Program-made: the position numbers and the translations under genes | Notes under the pieces: generated by a model | What the model was told of the DNA's origin: nothing | Databases searched by the model: none | Seen by the model: only the letters and a program-made list of their open reading frames with translations | Shown: positions 12,301-27,300 of the stretch, one piece after another | How positions within the stretch are numbered: position 1 is the stretch's first letter | How the letters are laid out: every line of letters starts with the position of its first letter | Source: Megalonaias nervosa | Lineage: Eukaryota > Mollusca > Bivalvia > Unionida > Unionidae | Direction: 5' to 3' | Length of the DNA: 64,000 nt | Assembly (NCBI GenBank): GCA_016617855.1 | Contig: JAECUM010093706.1 | Location: 31,223-95,222, forward strand

Positions 12301-15300
12301 TTTCATGGCAGAGTATAAGATGCTTGTCTTGTGATACAGATCTGAGGGGCTTCCATGGCAGAGTGGTACAAGATGCTTGTCATGTGATTACTTGCCTCCA
12401 ATGTGTAAATGAGAATGTTGCCAGTTACTTGTGGAAGGTCAGTGGTTCTACATAAGTGGTGTTTGGTGTCTCAAAAGTACTTGGATTTTCTTCAGCAGTA
12501 AAACTGGCTGCCATATATAGATTCTCTTCATCTGAAAATGGTGTAAAGGCCATAATGATCTACCAAAACCGGAGATCTCATGTCTAAATGACTTCGGCTG
12601 TTGGAGATAAACATCAAATCAACAGAGGCTCTATGTGCCCTAGTGTACTAAGGCGCTTGCTTTTACAGATCACTTGCACATCTCACAGAGTGAGTTTTTG
12701 TCACAGATCAACCAATTTGGGTTGATGGTCTTTTGGGGTTCTTCCTCCTCCTAATATACTGTTAAACCCCCCCCCCAAAAACAAACCAAACCAAACTAAA
12801 TCAACCAACTAATCAACTGTGGCAACAGCAGCAAAGGTACTAGGCCATCATTTTTGCCACAGCTGTATGAGTTTATAAATTTTGACTCCAATAATTTTTG
12901 TAGACCTTTGAATATTGTCAGTTATGCCTTTCTGACCATTACCTAAAAGTCATCATCGGTTGGTACAGATGGATTTTTCATGGTGAGCATATGAGATGGA
13001 GAAGTCTTGAGCAATCCTGCATCACACGCTGCCAAAAAGTTTACATTTTAGCTCACTTAAAATTTCTCTAACAATGTCCATTGTTCCAACCAGAACCGTT
13101 ATAACTTATTCAAGCTATATTCACCGATATCTGGAGATGTGCATCTGTAATAAATATTTGTAACAAAGTATGAGAATGCATCAGCGTTTTTCAATGATGC
13201 ATTGAACTGAGCAACAACCAGAATCAACAAACCAAGAAATGAAATTATTCACATCTCTCAGGCAGAAGTACAGTGTATAAACATAATCTGCCAAAAGATT
13301 TTTCAATCTTTAAATTTGCCAATTTTTTTTTCCAACCATACTGATTCAGTGGACATAATCACCAGAATGGACAGAAACAGACCAGAACAGATATAACCAG
13401 AAGGTTAAAATCGATTTGAGTAGCTAAATTCATGTGGTTTAGTAAAATGTACATCCTTTATTGTCTTCCCTTTGATGTAATTTCTTACTGAAGCTGAGAA
13501 AATAATGTTGCACACATAAAAAAAAGAGGCACACTTCTACTCATTATTGTTGTTATTATACTTCTCCATTCCAGCCTGTTCTTATGATCTTATCCCCCCA
13601 CATACTGTTTGTCATGTTTATGATATGTATCTAAATTTGTCACTTACTTTTCCTACTACTATACTAATTGCTTGTGAATATGCATATCAATGTGAAATGC
13701 AACAGGGAGACTAAATCCAAGATAGAAAACCTCTACATTTCTGGATGTATTCTGCTTGGATTCAATGTTTCTGCACAAAACTCAAGAGTTTAAGACTCGT
13801 TGTATTAATTCAGTTCCCATTGTAAACCTGTGCAAACACCATGATATTTAAATTCAATAACTTAAAATTTCGAGTGCTCATGATCAAATTTGTATCAGTA
13901 TAGACACATCTATGATAACAGCTTTTGTGAAAAGAAAACCATAACAGCTGCACCATTTTCTGGATCTACACAAATTTGAAATGTATGCTTTCAATACTAC
14001 ACCAAAGAGTCAGGTGCTGATTTCAGTAATGAGTCTTCCAAACTCAGGTCTGTAAAGAGGCGGAAATTGTTAATAAAACAATGTCCCTGACTTTTTTCAG
14101 TGACAAGCTCTCAAAAGATTCTTTTTACTAAAATCTTAGTTTCATTATCAACCAATCAGGGACAGTCAAACCATGTATACTCTATTTTATCTTCACTGAT
14201 TTATAGTATGGTTCTCGTTCTTTCATATCTGTAGTAATGTGAGTCCTTCAACAACTCTCAATGGTTGTATGCCTTTTTCGACCATGCTTTCTGGACACAC
14301 TGTAAGATAATGTTCAAGTAACAGAAATACCATGGGATAACCAGACCAATAAAATAAAATAAAATGGTCAAGCTATCTCCCCTGCAGGGATGCTGCCAGA
14401 ATTTCAGGATTTAATCTAAGTTTTGTGTGTGTGTGATCTCCATTGAGGAAGTGGTGGCTGGAAGAATAGCCATTGTTAAGTATCTCCCTAACACTTAAAT
14501 ATCTGTCCTCTTTCTTACTGTTCCACTCTGTTAAGGCTCTACTGAAATCAAAATACTCAAAAGAGATGTCATCTCTAGTTGTATAGCAATTATTACTGTG
14601 ATGTCATTGGACATGGTCACGTGGTTGTGGTGGGGTCTTGGTTGGGATGGCAGAAAGACTATTGGCTTACTCCATATTTGACAGCTAATTATGATGTTGT
14701 CAAAAGAATTAAACTTTTTCTGGCAATTCAGTTGGACTCGGATTATATACTTGATTCATAGTCAATGAACAGGTTCTAAAACTACTGTGTTTATTTTGGA
14801 GCCATGTTCCTCCATCACATTCAAGATCTGAATATACCAAAGGTGAAATTAGAACAGTTGCATCCTAAATAACTATCATGGCAACTTTAAATGTTATTTA
14901 ATGTGAGATTTTAATGCAAGAACTCATAGTTTCAGTGATTTTTGGGTTAAAAAATGAATTTCTTCTCAAACAACTCAATTTGGTGCAGATTACATTGTTT
15001 TTTAATGATAATGAGAATTCTTGACGTGTAAAAATTGCACAAGAAACGAACATCAGATCAGGAATTTAATACCACCTGGGAAAAACTAATAGGAATATGC
15101 AGAAATAATGATAGTATTATTTAAATGGAATATGTGGTTACAATACGAGTGCTGAGTCTATAACTTTGATAAAATACATCTCGTACAACTATTCTGTTGT
15201 TTCTAACAACACTCTGTAATATGGTAATAATTTTTGCACACATGAAGTTGACCCACTTTTTACTTTAGTCCCTTGCTAATTAATAGTTTTAGATTTTACA

Positions 15301-18300
15301 ACAAAACTAAGCACATTTTACCTTTTGACGATAATACATGATCACAAATATTTAGATTGTGAGAAAATAGAAGTTACAATTTTATTAAAAGTATTGGTAA
15401 CAGTAAAACTAAAGGAGATGGTAAAAAAGAATCAGGATGAACAGATTAGTAGTGTAGTAAAGAATCCACATATCAGAATGACATCAAGTATTTTTCATCA
15501 ATTTCATCATTAGTTAATGACACTGCTTCAAAATGTTGTGTACTAGATAATAGTAATCCAATTTGTAATACAAATACCAAATGATTGCTTGGAACTAAGT
15601 GCCAAAAGGTCTGCAGAAAATATCAACATCCTCAAAATATACAGAGGAATAACCAAACACAAACAGGACAAATTTTATCCATCTTGCTTTGAGTTTACAC
15701 ATTTCAGTCAGTTTCTTATGTTTAATGTCATTCAATTTTTGCACATTGAGAGCATGTACTTCATTTGGTAATACATCTGCATGATATGAAAGTTAAGTCT
15801 CGCTGTTCTTTTGTTGCCATAGTGGTTCTGCCAACAAGAGATCTACACACACTTAATTATGTTGTATGGGGATTCCCTGATGTTCCCTATGAACATTAAT
15901 CTATTGACTGTTTCTAAATTTAATATGATCCTCCTCCTCTATGTACGAATATTACTCTGTGCTGAGTACTCCTTTTCATTGCCTGCTGTCTGAAATGCAT
16001 ATGCATAACTAGCTTGAACAGGTTACTGTTCTTTACGGTTGTGCAATTTTCAACATCTCACAGGTATGGCCCCATGGGTCTTCTCTCTTTGATATCTCTG
16101 TTCCAAAAAGAAAAGTTTTCACTAACATGAACTCTGCCAAAGATTCACTTCCTTGAATCAGTGCTTTGCTGCCTCTTATGCCAGATTTTTTTCTCTTCCA
16201 TAATGCTGTATTAGGGTTTTAAGTCCAACATTCCCATAGTCCGCTTGTTCAGACATTGGTATCTTGAATAAATATAACCGACATCCTGTCCATACAACAC
16301 GTACATCAGTCTTGCACTCAACATAAATTTTGGGCTCAAAATCACATACTGGTATTCCAGTGACATTTTCCCAATGTCCAACAGACTGACATACATGAAA
16401 TTCATTGTCATCATAGCAATCACCAGCTAGTATTTGCCGACTGAAAAAGTCTGACGACAAACCCTGTTGTGATTCAGCCATTTTGGTTTCCTGTGTGGCC
16501 CTTATTTGAAACACGCATTTGTAAAACTTCCATGATGAAAGTAAGGTTAAAACTCCCATAAAATGCTTGTTCCAGGGCCCAACGAACCAAACAAATTTAG
16601 TTTAACAGCCAAGTATCCAACTACTTTAACATTTGCCTTCCTGAATCTGGATGTCACTTGAAACACTGCAATACTGCTACTGGCAGCTCATATTACATCG
16701 CGAAATGCACTTTTAAAGTTAAAAGTTGAATAAATACTGCATACTGCACAAAGCACATTTTATATCCGTGACGTTGACATAATTTGTGGAATGCGTATCA
16801 CTGTTTTAAAAGCACGCGAATTCGTACAAATTAGGCGCACTCGCATGTACTCGCATCATTTTCTGACCCATGTTTTATTCACGTTAGACCACTAGGAGGG
16901 GGCTATTTTAAATATATATTCGGTTTTTTTCTGACAACCCCACCAGCAATTTCTCATTTTGTTAACACAACCCACAACAGAAGTGATTTTCCTAATCAAC
17001 CTTCCACCGTCAGAATCAAAATTGTTTGAAACACAACCTCCTACAGAAGTTTTTTTGAAGTGCCATCCCCAGGGGGATATATGTTTTACTGGAACAGCCC
17101 TTAATAACATATATTTGCCACCCATTAAAATATCACTTTTTTGATGCCATATGATGAAATATATCTGGTAAAAGGAAAAGAAAATGTCTTCTATTTCAAA
17201 ACAAGAGCTTACATCTGAACTGCATGTTCGGTATGATGACTTTTTCACAGATACTGGCCAGGGTGGATGGATCTTCAAATAGACCCTTATATCCTGGTCT
17301 CTCTGCCACAGAAGCCAGGAACTGAATGGCATTGCTCACAAGCTGTGGAAGATGAAAATGAAATGTGTCATGTTTCTTCAGATTATTCCTGCCACTTTAA
17401 TCTGTACTTGACAAATAACATCAACCAAGTGCCAAAAGCAAATACAGAAAATGAGCAAATTTCAATAAGCACATTCATAAATCAGACAAGAAATATTCAA
17501 ATAGGGAATTAACGAATATGACACACACAGACCTTTATGAAATTATTGCTATAAATGTTGCAACTGTGAACTGTTCAACAGTATATTTGGCAGTCTGTTT
17601 AACTTAAAATAAGACCACAGTAACCAACGTATTTTGTGCTAAATCACTGTTTCAGTCTCGTTTTTTAAAAATGGGCCAATTGGTAGCTTTCATCTGAAAA
17701 TATGGGCCATTGGTGTGATCACAACAGGACAATCTCATAATAAAATGAGACGTAATTTACACAGCCTATTTAAGTTATTTGCATGAAATGCCAAATAACC
17801 TTCTTTACTTTAAGATTCTCCTCTTTGATGCCTTCGACTATACTGTAACAGCACAGGAGAAGTCAAAGTCTACAATTACCATTATAGCCATCAGTCTTTG
17901 CAAAGTTTCAATTTTCAAGTAATTTCCTCAAGGTGTGATGTTGTTTATCATCTTTGGTTCCAAAAGTTTAAAATCCAATTTTTCCTCAGAAGTTTCACTT
18001 CCTGTCTGAGCTATCTAAGCTTTGTGGGTTTCACCAACTTGTTCACAAGATTCATCATATCTGCAGTCATTTTTAATGCTTTCATGATATGATCATGATA
18101 CTTGGTTAACATCAGTTATCCATCATTACGTATCTACCTCTAAGTAAAACTTCACCACGTTTACAGATGATAAAAAGTGTATCATGTGACTGAAAGCATA
18201 TGCTTACAAAAATCAGACACTACACATTTTTCTCGTCGTCTAAAATGTTCATAAAATAAGCATGGAAGTTACCTAAAGAAATTACTTTGTTTTGCATTTG

Positions 18301-21300
18301 CTTCACTGAGACTATCACAAATGGATAGCAAGCTGTGATTATCCATAACCTCTCAAGCAACAAATATTATAGGATATACCAGGTACAATTATGTCCAGAC
18401 CACCTCGAGTTTTGCCATATATGAATTTAAGAGGCGGGGTCTATACATGAACATGCAAATAGCAAGTTAAAGAAATCAGTAAAAATTAAGATATATAACT
18501 AGATTTGTGTCCATAGAATGTAATTGTCCCAGTTACCTCACATAGTGGAAAACTTCACATAATGGAAAAATAATGGAAAACTTCACATAATGGAAACCAA
18601 GATAAGCTTACCCTATGAGCCACTAATATGCTTATGACGACTTTAACCTAACACTGACAATTTTATAGTATTACTTTTAGGCTAACAGATACGATTAGAC
18701 AGTTACTTACCATATCATATTTTACTTCCTGACCAGTGGTAACCAAGAGATTCCAAATAGCTGTGACAAAGGCAGGCAGATGAGGTGAAAATTCCTCATC
18801 GTATTTCTGCGCATAGAGAGTTACATTATCACTGATCTGAGATTTGACCTGCTCCAGCAACCCAGCTTCTTCCTCATCCTATCAGATTACAATAATAAGA
18901 ATAATAATAATAACAAAAATCATCAATTGAAAATTCAATAATATGAGAAAACTCGTGAAAATATTTGCATACTTCCTTGTACATCAATAAATATATAAAC
19001 AAGGTGTTTACTCATAAACAAATCTCCAATCACCAAAACAGACAAATTTTGTGTAGCTGACAATACAGACTGGTATTCAGAGGAAAATAAAGAAGCCACC
19101 AAAGCATAATAATATGGTCACAGTGATCTGTGTTTGGTATGGTTGAGTGTAGATGAGTTAGGGTCAAAGGTGATTAGTATGTTAAAAGAAATGAATAACC
19201 AAAAATACAAAAGTTATTCAAGCCTAAAGATTAGGACAGTGTGGCCTGCTTTCGGCATGGTCAAATTATTCTTCAAAGATGCATATATGTAAGAATACCA
19301 CACAACGTACCAATTTTCATCTGTGTAGGCGACACAGCATCCAACAACTTCACAGTAAATTAAATACAGAAGCCACACAAGCACATAAATTGGGTCAAAG
19401 TGACCCTGATTTAGAATGGTTGATATAACATCATGTAAAGTTTTATGACTGTTGGTGAAATATAGCTTAAGATATTGAAAGTATAATAAGGGCTGTTCCA
19501 TTAAAACATACCTGGGACCCAGGGAAGGCACTTTTAATGTAGGGTAGTCACCCATAGATGCAATTTAGAATTTTCTTATCATTTTAATATGAACTCTGTA
19601 AAATCAAAGTACCCAAACATATATTTTCAAAATAACCACCTTCCCTGGGTACCATGTATGTTTAAATAGGACAGCCCTAATAACAAATGGCTGAAAAAGC
19701 AAATTTTTTTAGTAAGTTACGTTCCTCTGTGAATACTTACCCGATTGTCAGGAATATAAGCTTCTCTAATCAAGCAATTTCACTACAACTCTAATCCAGC
19801 AATTCCAAAAAGATGATAAGTTTGTCTTTCAGGTCTATATACCTTATACATGAAGGGAAGAAACTCTTACCTATTACCTCCCTTTTACACTCCCACATGC
19901 AGATGGCACTAGTTTAAGGATTAGTGATACATCAGTAAGGATGCCTGCATTTGCTGGGCAGTGTGGGAGGGCTTACCAGTAATGTGACTAGGTAAGTGTT
20001 CTCAATGAAATATAAATTACTGAAACAAATTTGCTTTCCCCTTTGAATACCCTCCCTGATCACAATGTTAGGAGAAAAGTTAAAAGGAGGAAATGCATGA
20101 ACATCCATCCTCTCCTCTACAATCTACTTCCTTCGAGGGAAGAGCATCTAAATTCCCTATGAGAATAATAATCCTAACACGACAGTAGCACAACCGACAG
20201 TCACATGACTCTTGACCACAATAGTGAGATAAGGACAAATGATGACTTACTCTTACTGAGCAAATTAAAAAAATAAAAACTTGGGAGAATCCAGCAAAAG
20301 TGCTAAACCCATGGCCTTCATATCTCTGTGATCCTAGATCTCTCAAATAAAAACGTGAAAAGGCTGACTGTGCAAGTCAGTCAATGGCTTTGATTACATC
20401 TTGGACTGAAACTCTGCATTCAAATGCACAACTTGCTGGAATTGCTATTAACTTATGAGCAAATATTCTCATGAATTCTCATCCTGAGAATCTTCAGAAT
20501 ATGCCAAGTGTATTAACCCCTTCAGCTGCTGAAGCCAGGGCTTGAGGGGTTATAACCTCTTGTCTGCCTTAACAGACAGAAAGAGATGTTTTCAGGACCC
20601 ACTACTCTTTTCCATGTGTTTCAAATAAATTTAGAAAGCACAGACCAGGTTTTGCTTAGCTGCCTCTCTTAATGTGTCAGTAAAGAACAGAGCTTGGATA
20701 ACCACCTTCTAATTATGCACAGAAGCTAACTGATTCTCAAATACAAAACTTGGTTGCATCGTTAGTACCACAGAACCAGCCAATCTCAAAATTTGAGATA
20801 GTTCGGGTCCACTGAAAGGATACTGTGCAGCTCACTACCCACGCATGCTCAGGGTAGTGCTATCATGTCTTGTAAGAAAGCAGTTTGAAAGTAGTTCTGG
20901 CCAAGGGTCTGAACTTCTCAGAGTTGAGCCAAGTCAAAACCCATGAAAGAATCCACCCCTGAAATGGGGTGAGTGATTTAAATCAAGTAAGGTCAAAGAA
21001 GGCCAGCAAGTCTGACAGGTCCTTGTCATGCCTGAATGTCAGAAATCATAGCGCAATAAGCCCTGATAGTAACAGCAGATAATGTTTATCTCCTTGAAAA
21101 GTCAGAGAAACAAGTCATCCACATAAGCAGTCAAGGCAATGAAAGGGAGGATGTTGTTCCTTTGCACCAATACATGAATACCCATCACTTCTCTCTGTAT
21201 GCTTTCAAAGTGGAGGACCTTCTTGCTCACAAGATTCTCTCCACAACTGAATACTGAAATTCTTTTCTACGAAAAGACTTTTATGACAATAATCAGGTGT

Positions 21301-24300
21301 GGTAAACTGCCCATCCAGATTGGGATGAAATATCTGCAAATGGGACTGCTTGTGATGATCTTATTTATTCCATCTAAGATGGCTTCCAGAACGATTTTGC
21401 AATTCTAGTCCCTAACTTTCTGAATGATTCTTGGAATCAAGAACTGGTGGAGGGCAGGCACAGCCCCAAATCCCATTCCAACTGACTGAGAGTATGTCCA
21501 TGCCCCAAGCTTCTGGGTCCAAGACTGGAGAGAAGACGGTGGGCAGTTTGTGATTTTTCCTCATCGCAAAATGATTTGATCACTGGATCCCTCCAAAGAG
21601 AGCAAATCTCCCAAAAGATTAATGGGCAAAGAGATCACTCTATGTGCATAGTTTGAACTCTTCTTGACAGAAAATTTCCCAATGCATTCAGTCTGCACCT
21701 AATCTGGATCATCTTATGCTTGAAGCACCCATGTAGATACTCTCAGACCAGAATGCACAATTCAGATATTCCCTTCCTCCCCACCCCATTTGAGAAGTTA
21801 AGTGCCCACTACAGATTTGTCAAATATTAAAAGACTCACTTATCCACACAGATTCTCTTGAAACGCATTCATTATAACCTTCTTTTGCAAAGGTTTATAT
21901 GAAGAGCTTTCTCCTGTGGACTCCAGTTGTCGCTTACCAAGGTGAGGTGAGGCAACATGTGAGCCTCCAAGCTGGACAAACAGGCATCTGTACGTATCCT
22001 GTTGTTTGGATCGGGTTTCTCCAGCGAAATTACTCCTATTAGCCATTGCTCATCTTGTAACTGATGCAGGAACTGTTTTAATTTGGTCTAGATGTGCTAG
22101 ATGACCAGAAAATGGGTGCTGCTGAGTAAGCAATGCTATCTGCAGAGGATGCTTAAAGAGACAGATAAGAACAATCAAATCTGCTGCCGCACTAAGCAAA
22201 CCAAAGAGTTACAGAAACTCCCTCATCAAGTGTCTTGTTTGAATTCGACCTTGAAAGCTTGACAATTAGTGCAATTCATGTTTGAGGTAGACAAATGACA
22301 TTGAGATGGGTCAGAAATTTGGATAAGATCAGACTTTTCTCCAACTCAATTGACCTATTGCCACTTTTCAATCACGCTGGATCAATTAACCAATCAGCGA
22401 GCGTGAATTAGACACACCTCCAGGCATTGCTTAAGTCCGCCATTTTCCACCAACAAGCTGCTTGTAGCAACAATGAATTGATTATGGTAAGTATTCATAA
22501 ATTTTGCAATGATTTGCTGATTTCTCGATCGATACCGGTGAAAAGAAGTCTTGTAATTCTGAGTCAATATCCAGATCGTCTAAACAGAGGAATTAGATGT
22601 ATTCCTTTCCCAAAACATGGGCGAAACTTCGCTGGATAACGACTTGTCGCGTGTATGATCAGATGAATAAAGACACAATTGATGGCAATTACAACGTGTT
22701 TGTTTGCATAAAATTAAGTCCTGTTGATAGCTTGAAAAAAAAAAAAAGAAATTGAAATTGAAAAATATATATGTAAAAATTAATGTTTCAAGAATGTAGG
22801 TGGAGAACCCTCTAACTTTCAGGCTTTGATATATATTATTTATTCTTGAATAGGAAGCACTGAATCCAAGGCTGCAATATTTTAAAGTTTGAAAATTTAC
22901 ACTTTAATGTTGGCTTATCCCAAAATTAATGATTTATCGTCTCGATCTTTCAGACATTAGAGTGACGCTTTACTTTCTCATTGGGATGAAGGAGGGATGG
23001 GGATACAAAAATGTAATTAGTAATAACGAAATACAAAATAGAGATTTCAAATAATTATCTTCCGATATATTAAGCATGCATTTACATGTTTACATCAACA
23101 GACATCATTGAGCAAAATTCCATCTGACAAACATAAAAGACCTTAAAATTATTATGTACAGCAGTATACTTCTAAACAGTAATTATTTACGATTTTGTTA
23201 TTAATTTTTAATTCATATACTTTCAAGGCAGCATAAACATAAGTCAGATAAAATTAACAAGGATTACATTATATGCTAAATACATCGGCATTTTTGGAGC
23301 AAGTTTTCTTTCATATGAATAAGTTCTTAAACAGCTTTACAACTGATTGTTATTATTCACTGAAATAAAACACTTAGGTTATTAATGTACGAACTTGTAC
23401 TACATATATAAATATTGTCTACTGCAGTATAATTAATGCAACTTTGTAATTTTATATTTTTAAGAATAATACAAATCACATTAAATAAACATATCACTTG
23501 AACTGAAACATATTTCTTTGCCAAATACTGCATGTTTGTTGGAGGGTAAGTTACGTGATTTGGTAGGCGGAGCGATCCATCATCTGGCGTAAGGTCAATT
23601 GAAAGACCAGGTGAATGAAAATGAGGCAAGGCTATTCACTTCCTGTAGCAAAAATGTCCCTGTACCAAATAATGTCCTTACCATTTATCTGTGAAGAATA
23701 TAGCTCAGTAAGCCAAAATCAATGCTGACAAGTAGGTCCTGAACAAGGTAATGATCCAGTGGCTATTTTTGTTGTTGAGAATGGTACTAATGTGTACTCC
23801 TCTGACTTGTTACATCACTCCTTTGTGGTAGAGATTGTTGGGGAAGAAATTCCCCAGGTCACAGATTTTGTCTGATAGATGGCAGGAAATTTTTCCAATT
23901 TTTGCTGACTGTGGGAGAAGATAAAAATGCTTTACTTTCTTCTTCATATTCAACAACCTACCAAAGCTCTGACTATTTAGTTGTGGCTTGTGGAGGTGGG
24001 CAATCTGATGGAGTTAAAATTCTATATATTCCTTCTACCACATCTTCAGAACTAAATTCCATCCCTTCAATGGTGTAAGTTACATGAATCATCAGATCCA
24101 GGCTTTCCTGATAATCACTGGGGAGATTGTTCTCATCTACCAACACTTCCATATCTAACATACGAAATGGCATGGAAGCAGTCATAGCATCAAAGGTAGG
24201 ATGGTTATTTCCCATTGGGAAATAATAATGCCACGCCCAGCATTGGCACAGGTGGTCAGTCAACTGACAATGCATATTCTGACTAGCCAGATGGCAGGAA

Positions 24301-27300
24301 GGAAGGATATACAAAAGGCCTAAAGACGGGCAGACTGGAGAGAAGGCTCAGTGGTTGTATGAAAGTCCTGCAATATGGACCAATAAGTTTTCCTGATCCC
24401 TATGAGATTCTGCATAAAACAAAATGGACAACCAGTATGCACGTTTCATCGAGAAAATTGATTTTCTATTGGCAGGCTGGAACAAAGGCATGGATGGATA
24501 GACTGTGCCATATGCTCAGGTTGTGGCTTTTGAGATGATGGTGGGGCTGTAGTTGTGTGGGCAATACCGGTGGCATCCACAGCCATATATGTACATTTCA
24601 TAGCTCTCACATTCGCCTGGGTCATTTGCTTGGCAGTGATGTGATGGTCACCCATTTCGTTCAGTCCACATCTTGCATTACGGCTTGAATTGCACCCTGA
24701 ACAATTAATACAGGACCGGTGATTATCACATCTAACAGAAACACCTGAACCCCACAGACTTAATCCTGCCCATTTTTGTTTATATCTGTAATCAGACAGA
24801 GCAAGACAATGGCAAACAGATGAAACCAATTAAGCATCATGTTGAACTTATGAAAACAGCAAAAATAATATTATTATACAGAATAAATGTTTCTTTATTT
24901 CACATTTACTGACATCACTTACATAATGATGAAGTAATGAGTTAACTTAAGCGAAAGTTCAAAAGACTGAGACATGAAGAATGCTTCCCTTGATGAGAAA
25001 ATTCCAAGGAACTGCTCAATGAACGAATTGTAACAATGTGGATCAGAATTTGCAAGGCTTTGTAAATAGCATGCTGACCAGGCATGAGCAGAAGCAATAA
25101 CTGGTGACTGGCAGGATTGGCTACAATCCCGCCAACCAAGGGTAGACAATTCTAGTCTTACTTTTGCTTTAGCACTTTTGCAGACCTGTGAACCCCAATG
25201 ATACTCATCAAGGGAGATTTTGAATAATTTTCAGGGAGATTTCAATTATTTCAGGAAGGATCATCACACCCACCTCTGGCAACACTGAAACTTGAATTGC
25301 ACATCTTGAAAAATGCTGTATATGAATCAATTCCAAATTCCACGAGTCAGGCATGGAAACTCCATGCTATAAGAAGCTTGGACCCAAGTATTGACTTTCC
25401 AATTTCATCTTAATCTCCCTTTATTGTAGGTCACCCAAAATAAGGATTCAACTCTGCAACAACTTTAGTGCTCTTTTTTTTTAAAAAGAACTTCTTTGAG
25501 AGTTTCAAATTGGTTTTTCTTTAAAAGAAACAAATTTTTCTCCTGGTTTATTTTATGATGAAACAATTTTGTCTGGAGAAAAAAAGAAAAGAGTCAGAAG
25601 CAATGGTTGGATGTTGGGAGTCTCCCACAAAAAACCCCCGATTGTTGGCAGGTCTGCTTTTTCACACAAAAAAAAACCATCAGGCACTTAGAGAAAAAGC
25701 TGAAAACCATAAATAGCCCAAATACCTTTTTTGATAATATATTCAAGCAAATTGCACAGGTTTCTCTTGATCAATTAGCTGAAAATTGTTATGTCCAGTG
25801 GCAATCCAAAATATGTGATGAATGTCTTATTTCACTTGGAGAGGGTTGGATTTCCTGGGTAGTGGATGAACTCCTAATGCATTATGACTGGGTAACATGC
25901 CTAAATCAATAACCTAATGTCTAACCTGCATTTGTGCATTCATATGAATGAATCACTCTCATATATGATTTGCACAAACTTAAACACTGTTGATGCCATC
26001 ACCACCACTGTTGCTGTTGCTGCTGTAAAAGTGACATTCCACCATGTTAACACACATCAATCTAAAATCAGTATTTTTCATCAACTGACAAGTACCCCTC
26101 TTTTCAAATGAAATTTATAAGCCTATTTAATAATATCAGCCAAAGACATTATTTAACTCACTGCATGAATTTTATTTTAAATAAGCACTTGTATATGTTT
26201 TTTTTATATGTTCATGAAGTTCAGAGAGATGCAGAATTTTAGTGTTAGGCAAATATAAACACCAACCTTACCTGCAAGCTTTTTCAAAGTCAATTATGGC
26301 TAAATGTACGATGTTTTTATGTGTGGGTTTTTACCCATGAAGGCACAGTAGCAATTTTTTTTAAAATAGAAGAATAATGCATGAGAAGAATGTTTACTTT
26401 GGATCTTTAGCGCTAGCTGGGTCATCGTCTATAGCTGTCTAATCAACTAATCTGTTTTGAAAGAGATGCACATAAAAGTGACATGTAATATCTAAGCATG
26501 AATACAGAATTTCCTATTATGTACCTCTGTTTGCAGGAGTTTATTATCCACATTTAGTAATGTCAAGAAATTAGTCATCCAGGTTCCCATGTTGTCTTCA
26601 AAATGCTCCGGTAGATCCTGTAAAAAAAGATTGAGATTTTATTTTGGGGGGGTTGCATATTACCCTATTTATGTTACCCCAAAAATGAAGGCTAGCAAGA
26701 AGAGTACCATAAACTGTCATCCATATCATAAATTGTACTTATCTACTTCTTTATGTAAAACACTCATTGATTGGTCAAATACTCAGGTACTAAAGAATGT
26801 AAAACATGTTTAAATTATGCACTATGATACTGTCAAGGTAACACTGCCTCCCAATACTAAATAATGACCCACCCCATTGATTTCTCATCAGAATTTTCAC
26901 GCTGGAGTTGGGTCAGGGAGGGTAGATTCCCCCTCTGATATTTTCTTAATGGTTGACTTAAATATTTGAAGGGAGCAGTTTTAATATCAGGACATTATCA
27001 ATGTATAAACCCCTCAAAGAATATTTTTTAAAACTGTGTGATACATAACTATTAATAAATAAAGGTGAAACTTAGTTATTTATCTTCATTATCAACACAA
27101 GAGCGGCAATAGTATAATAGCAGCACACAATATACATTAGAACTGCATATAATAGTAGAAACATTACCAGAATACTAAAAAATGCATGTCTGCCATTGCC
27201 CAACCTCATCAAGTGCAGCTGATAAAATGCTTTTATTAATTTGATTATCAACGAAAATGTCTTATTGCTAATATCATGATCCGATTGTTCTTTGTTAATA

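Noticed and set aside
16892..17332. Minus ORF of 146 codons over exon 9
   Set aside because: It is in the wrong frame for CSE1L exon 9 and runs through the MITE; the exon frame is supported by homology.
25607..25912. Plus ORF of 101 codons
   Set aside because: No recognisable domain; its end overlaps a DIRS-type terminal fragment.
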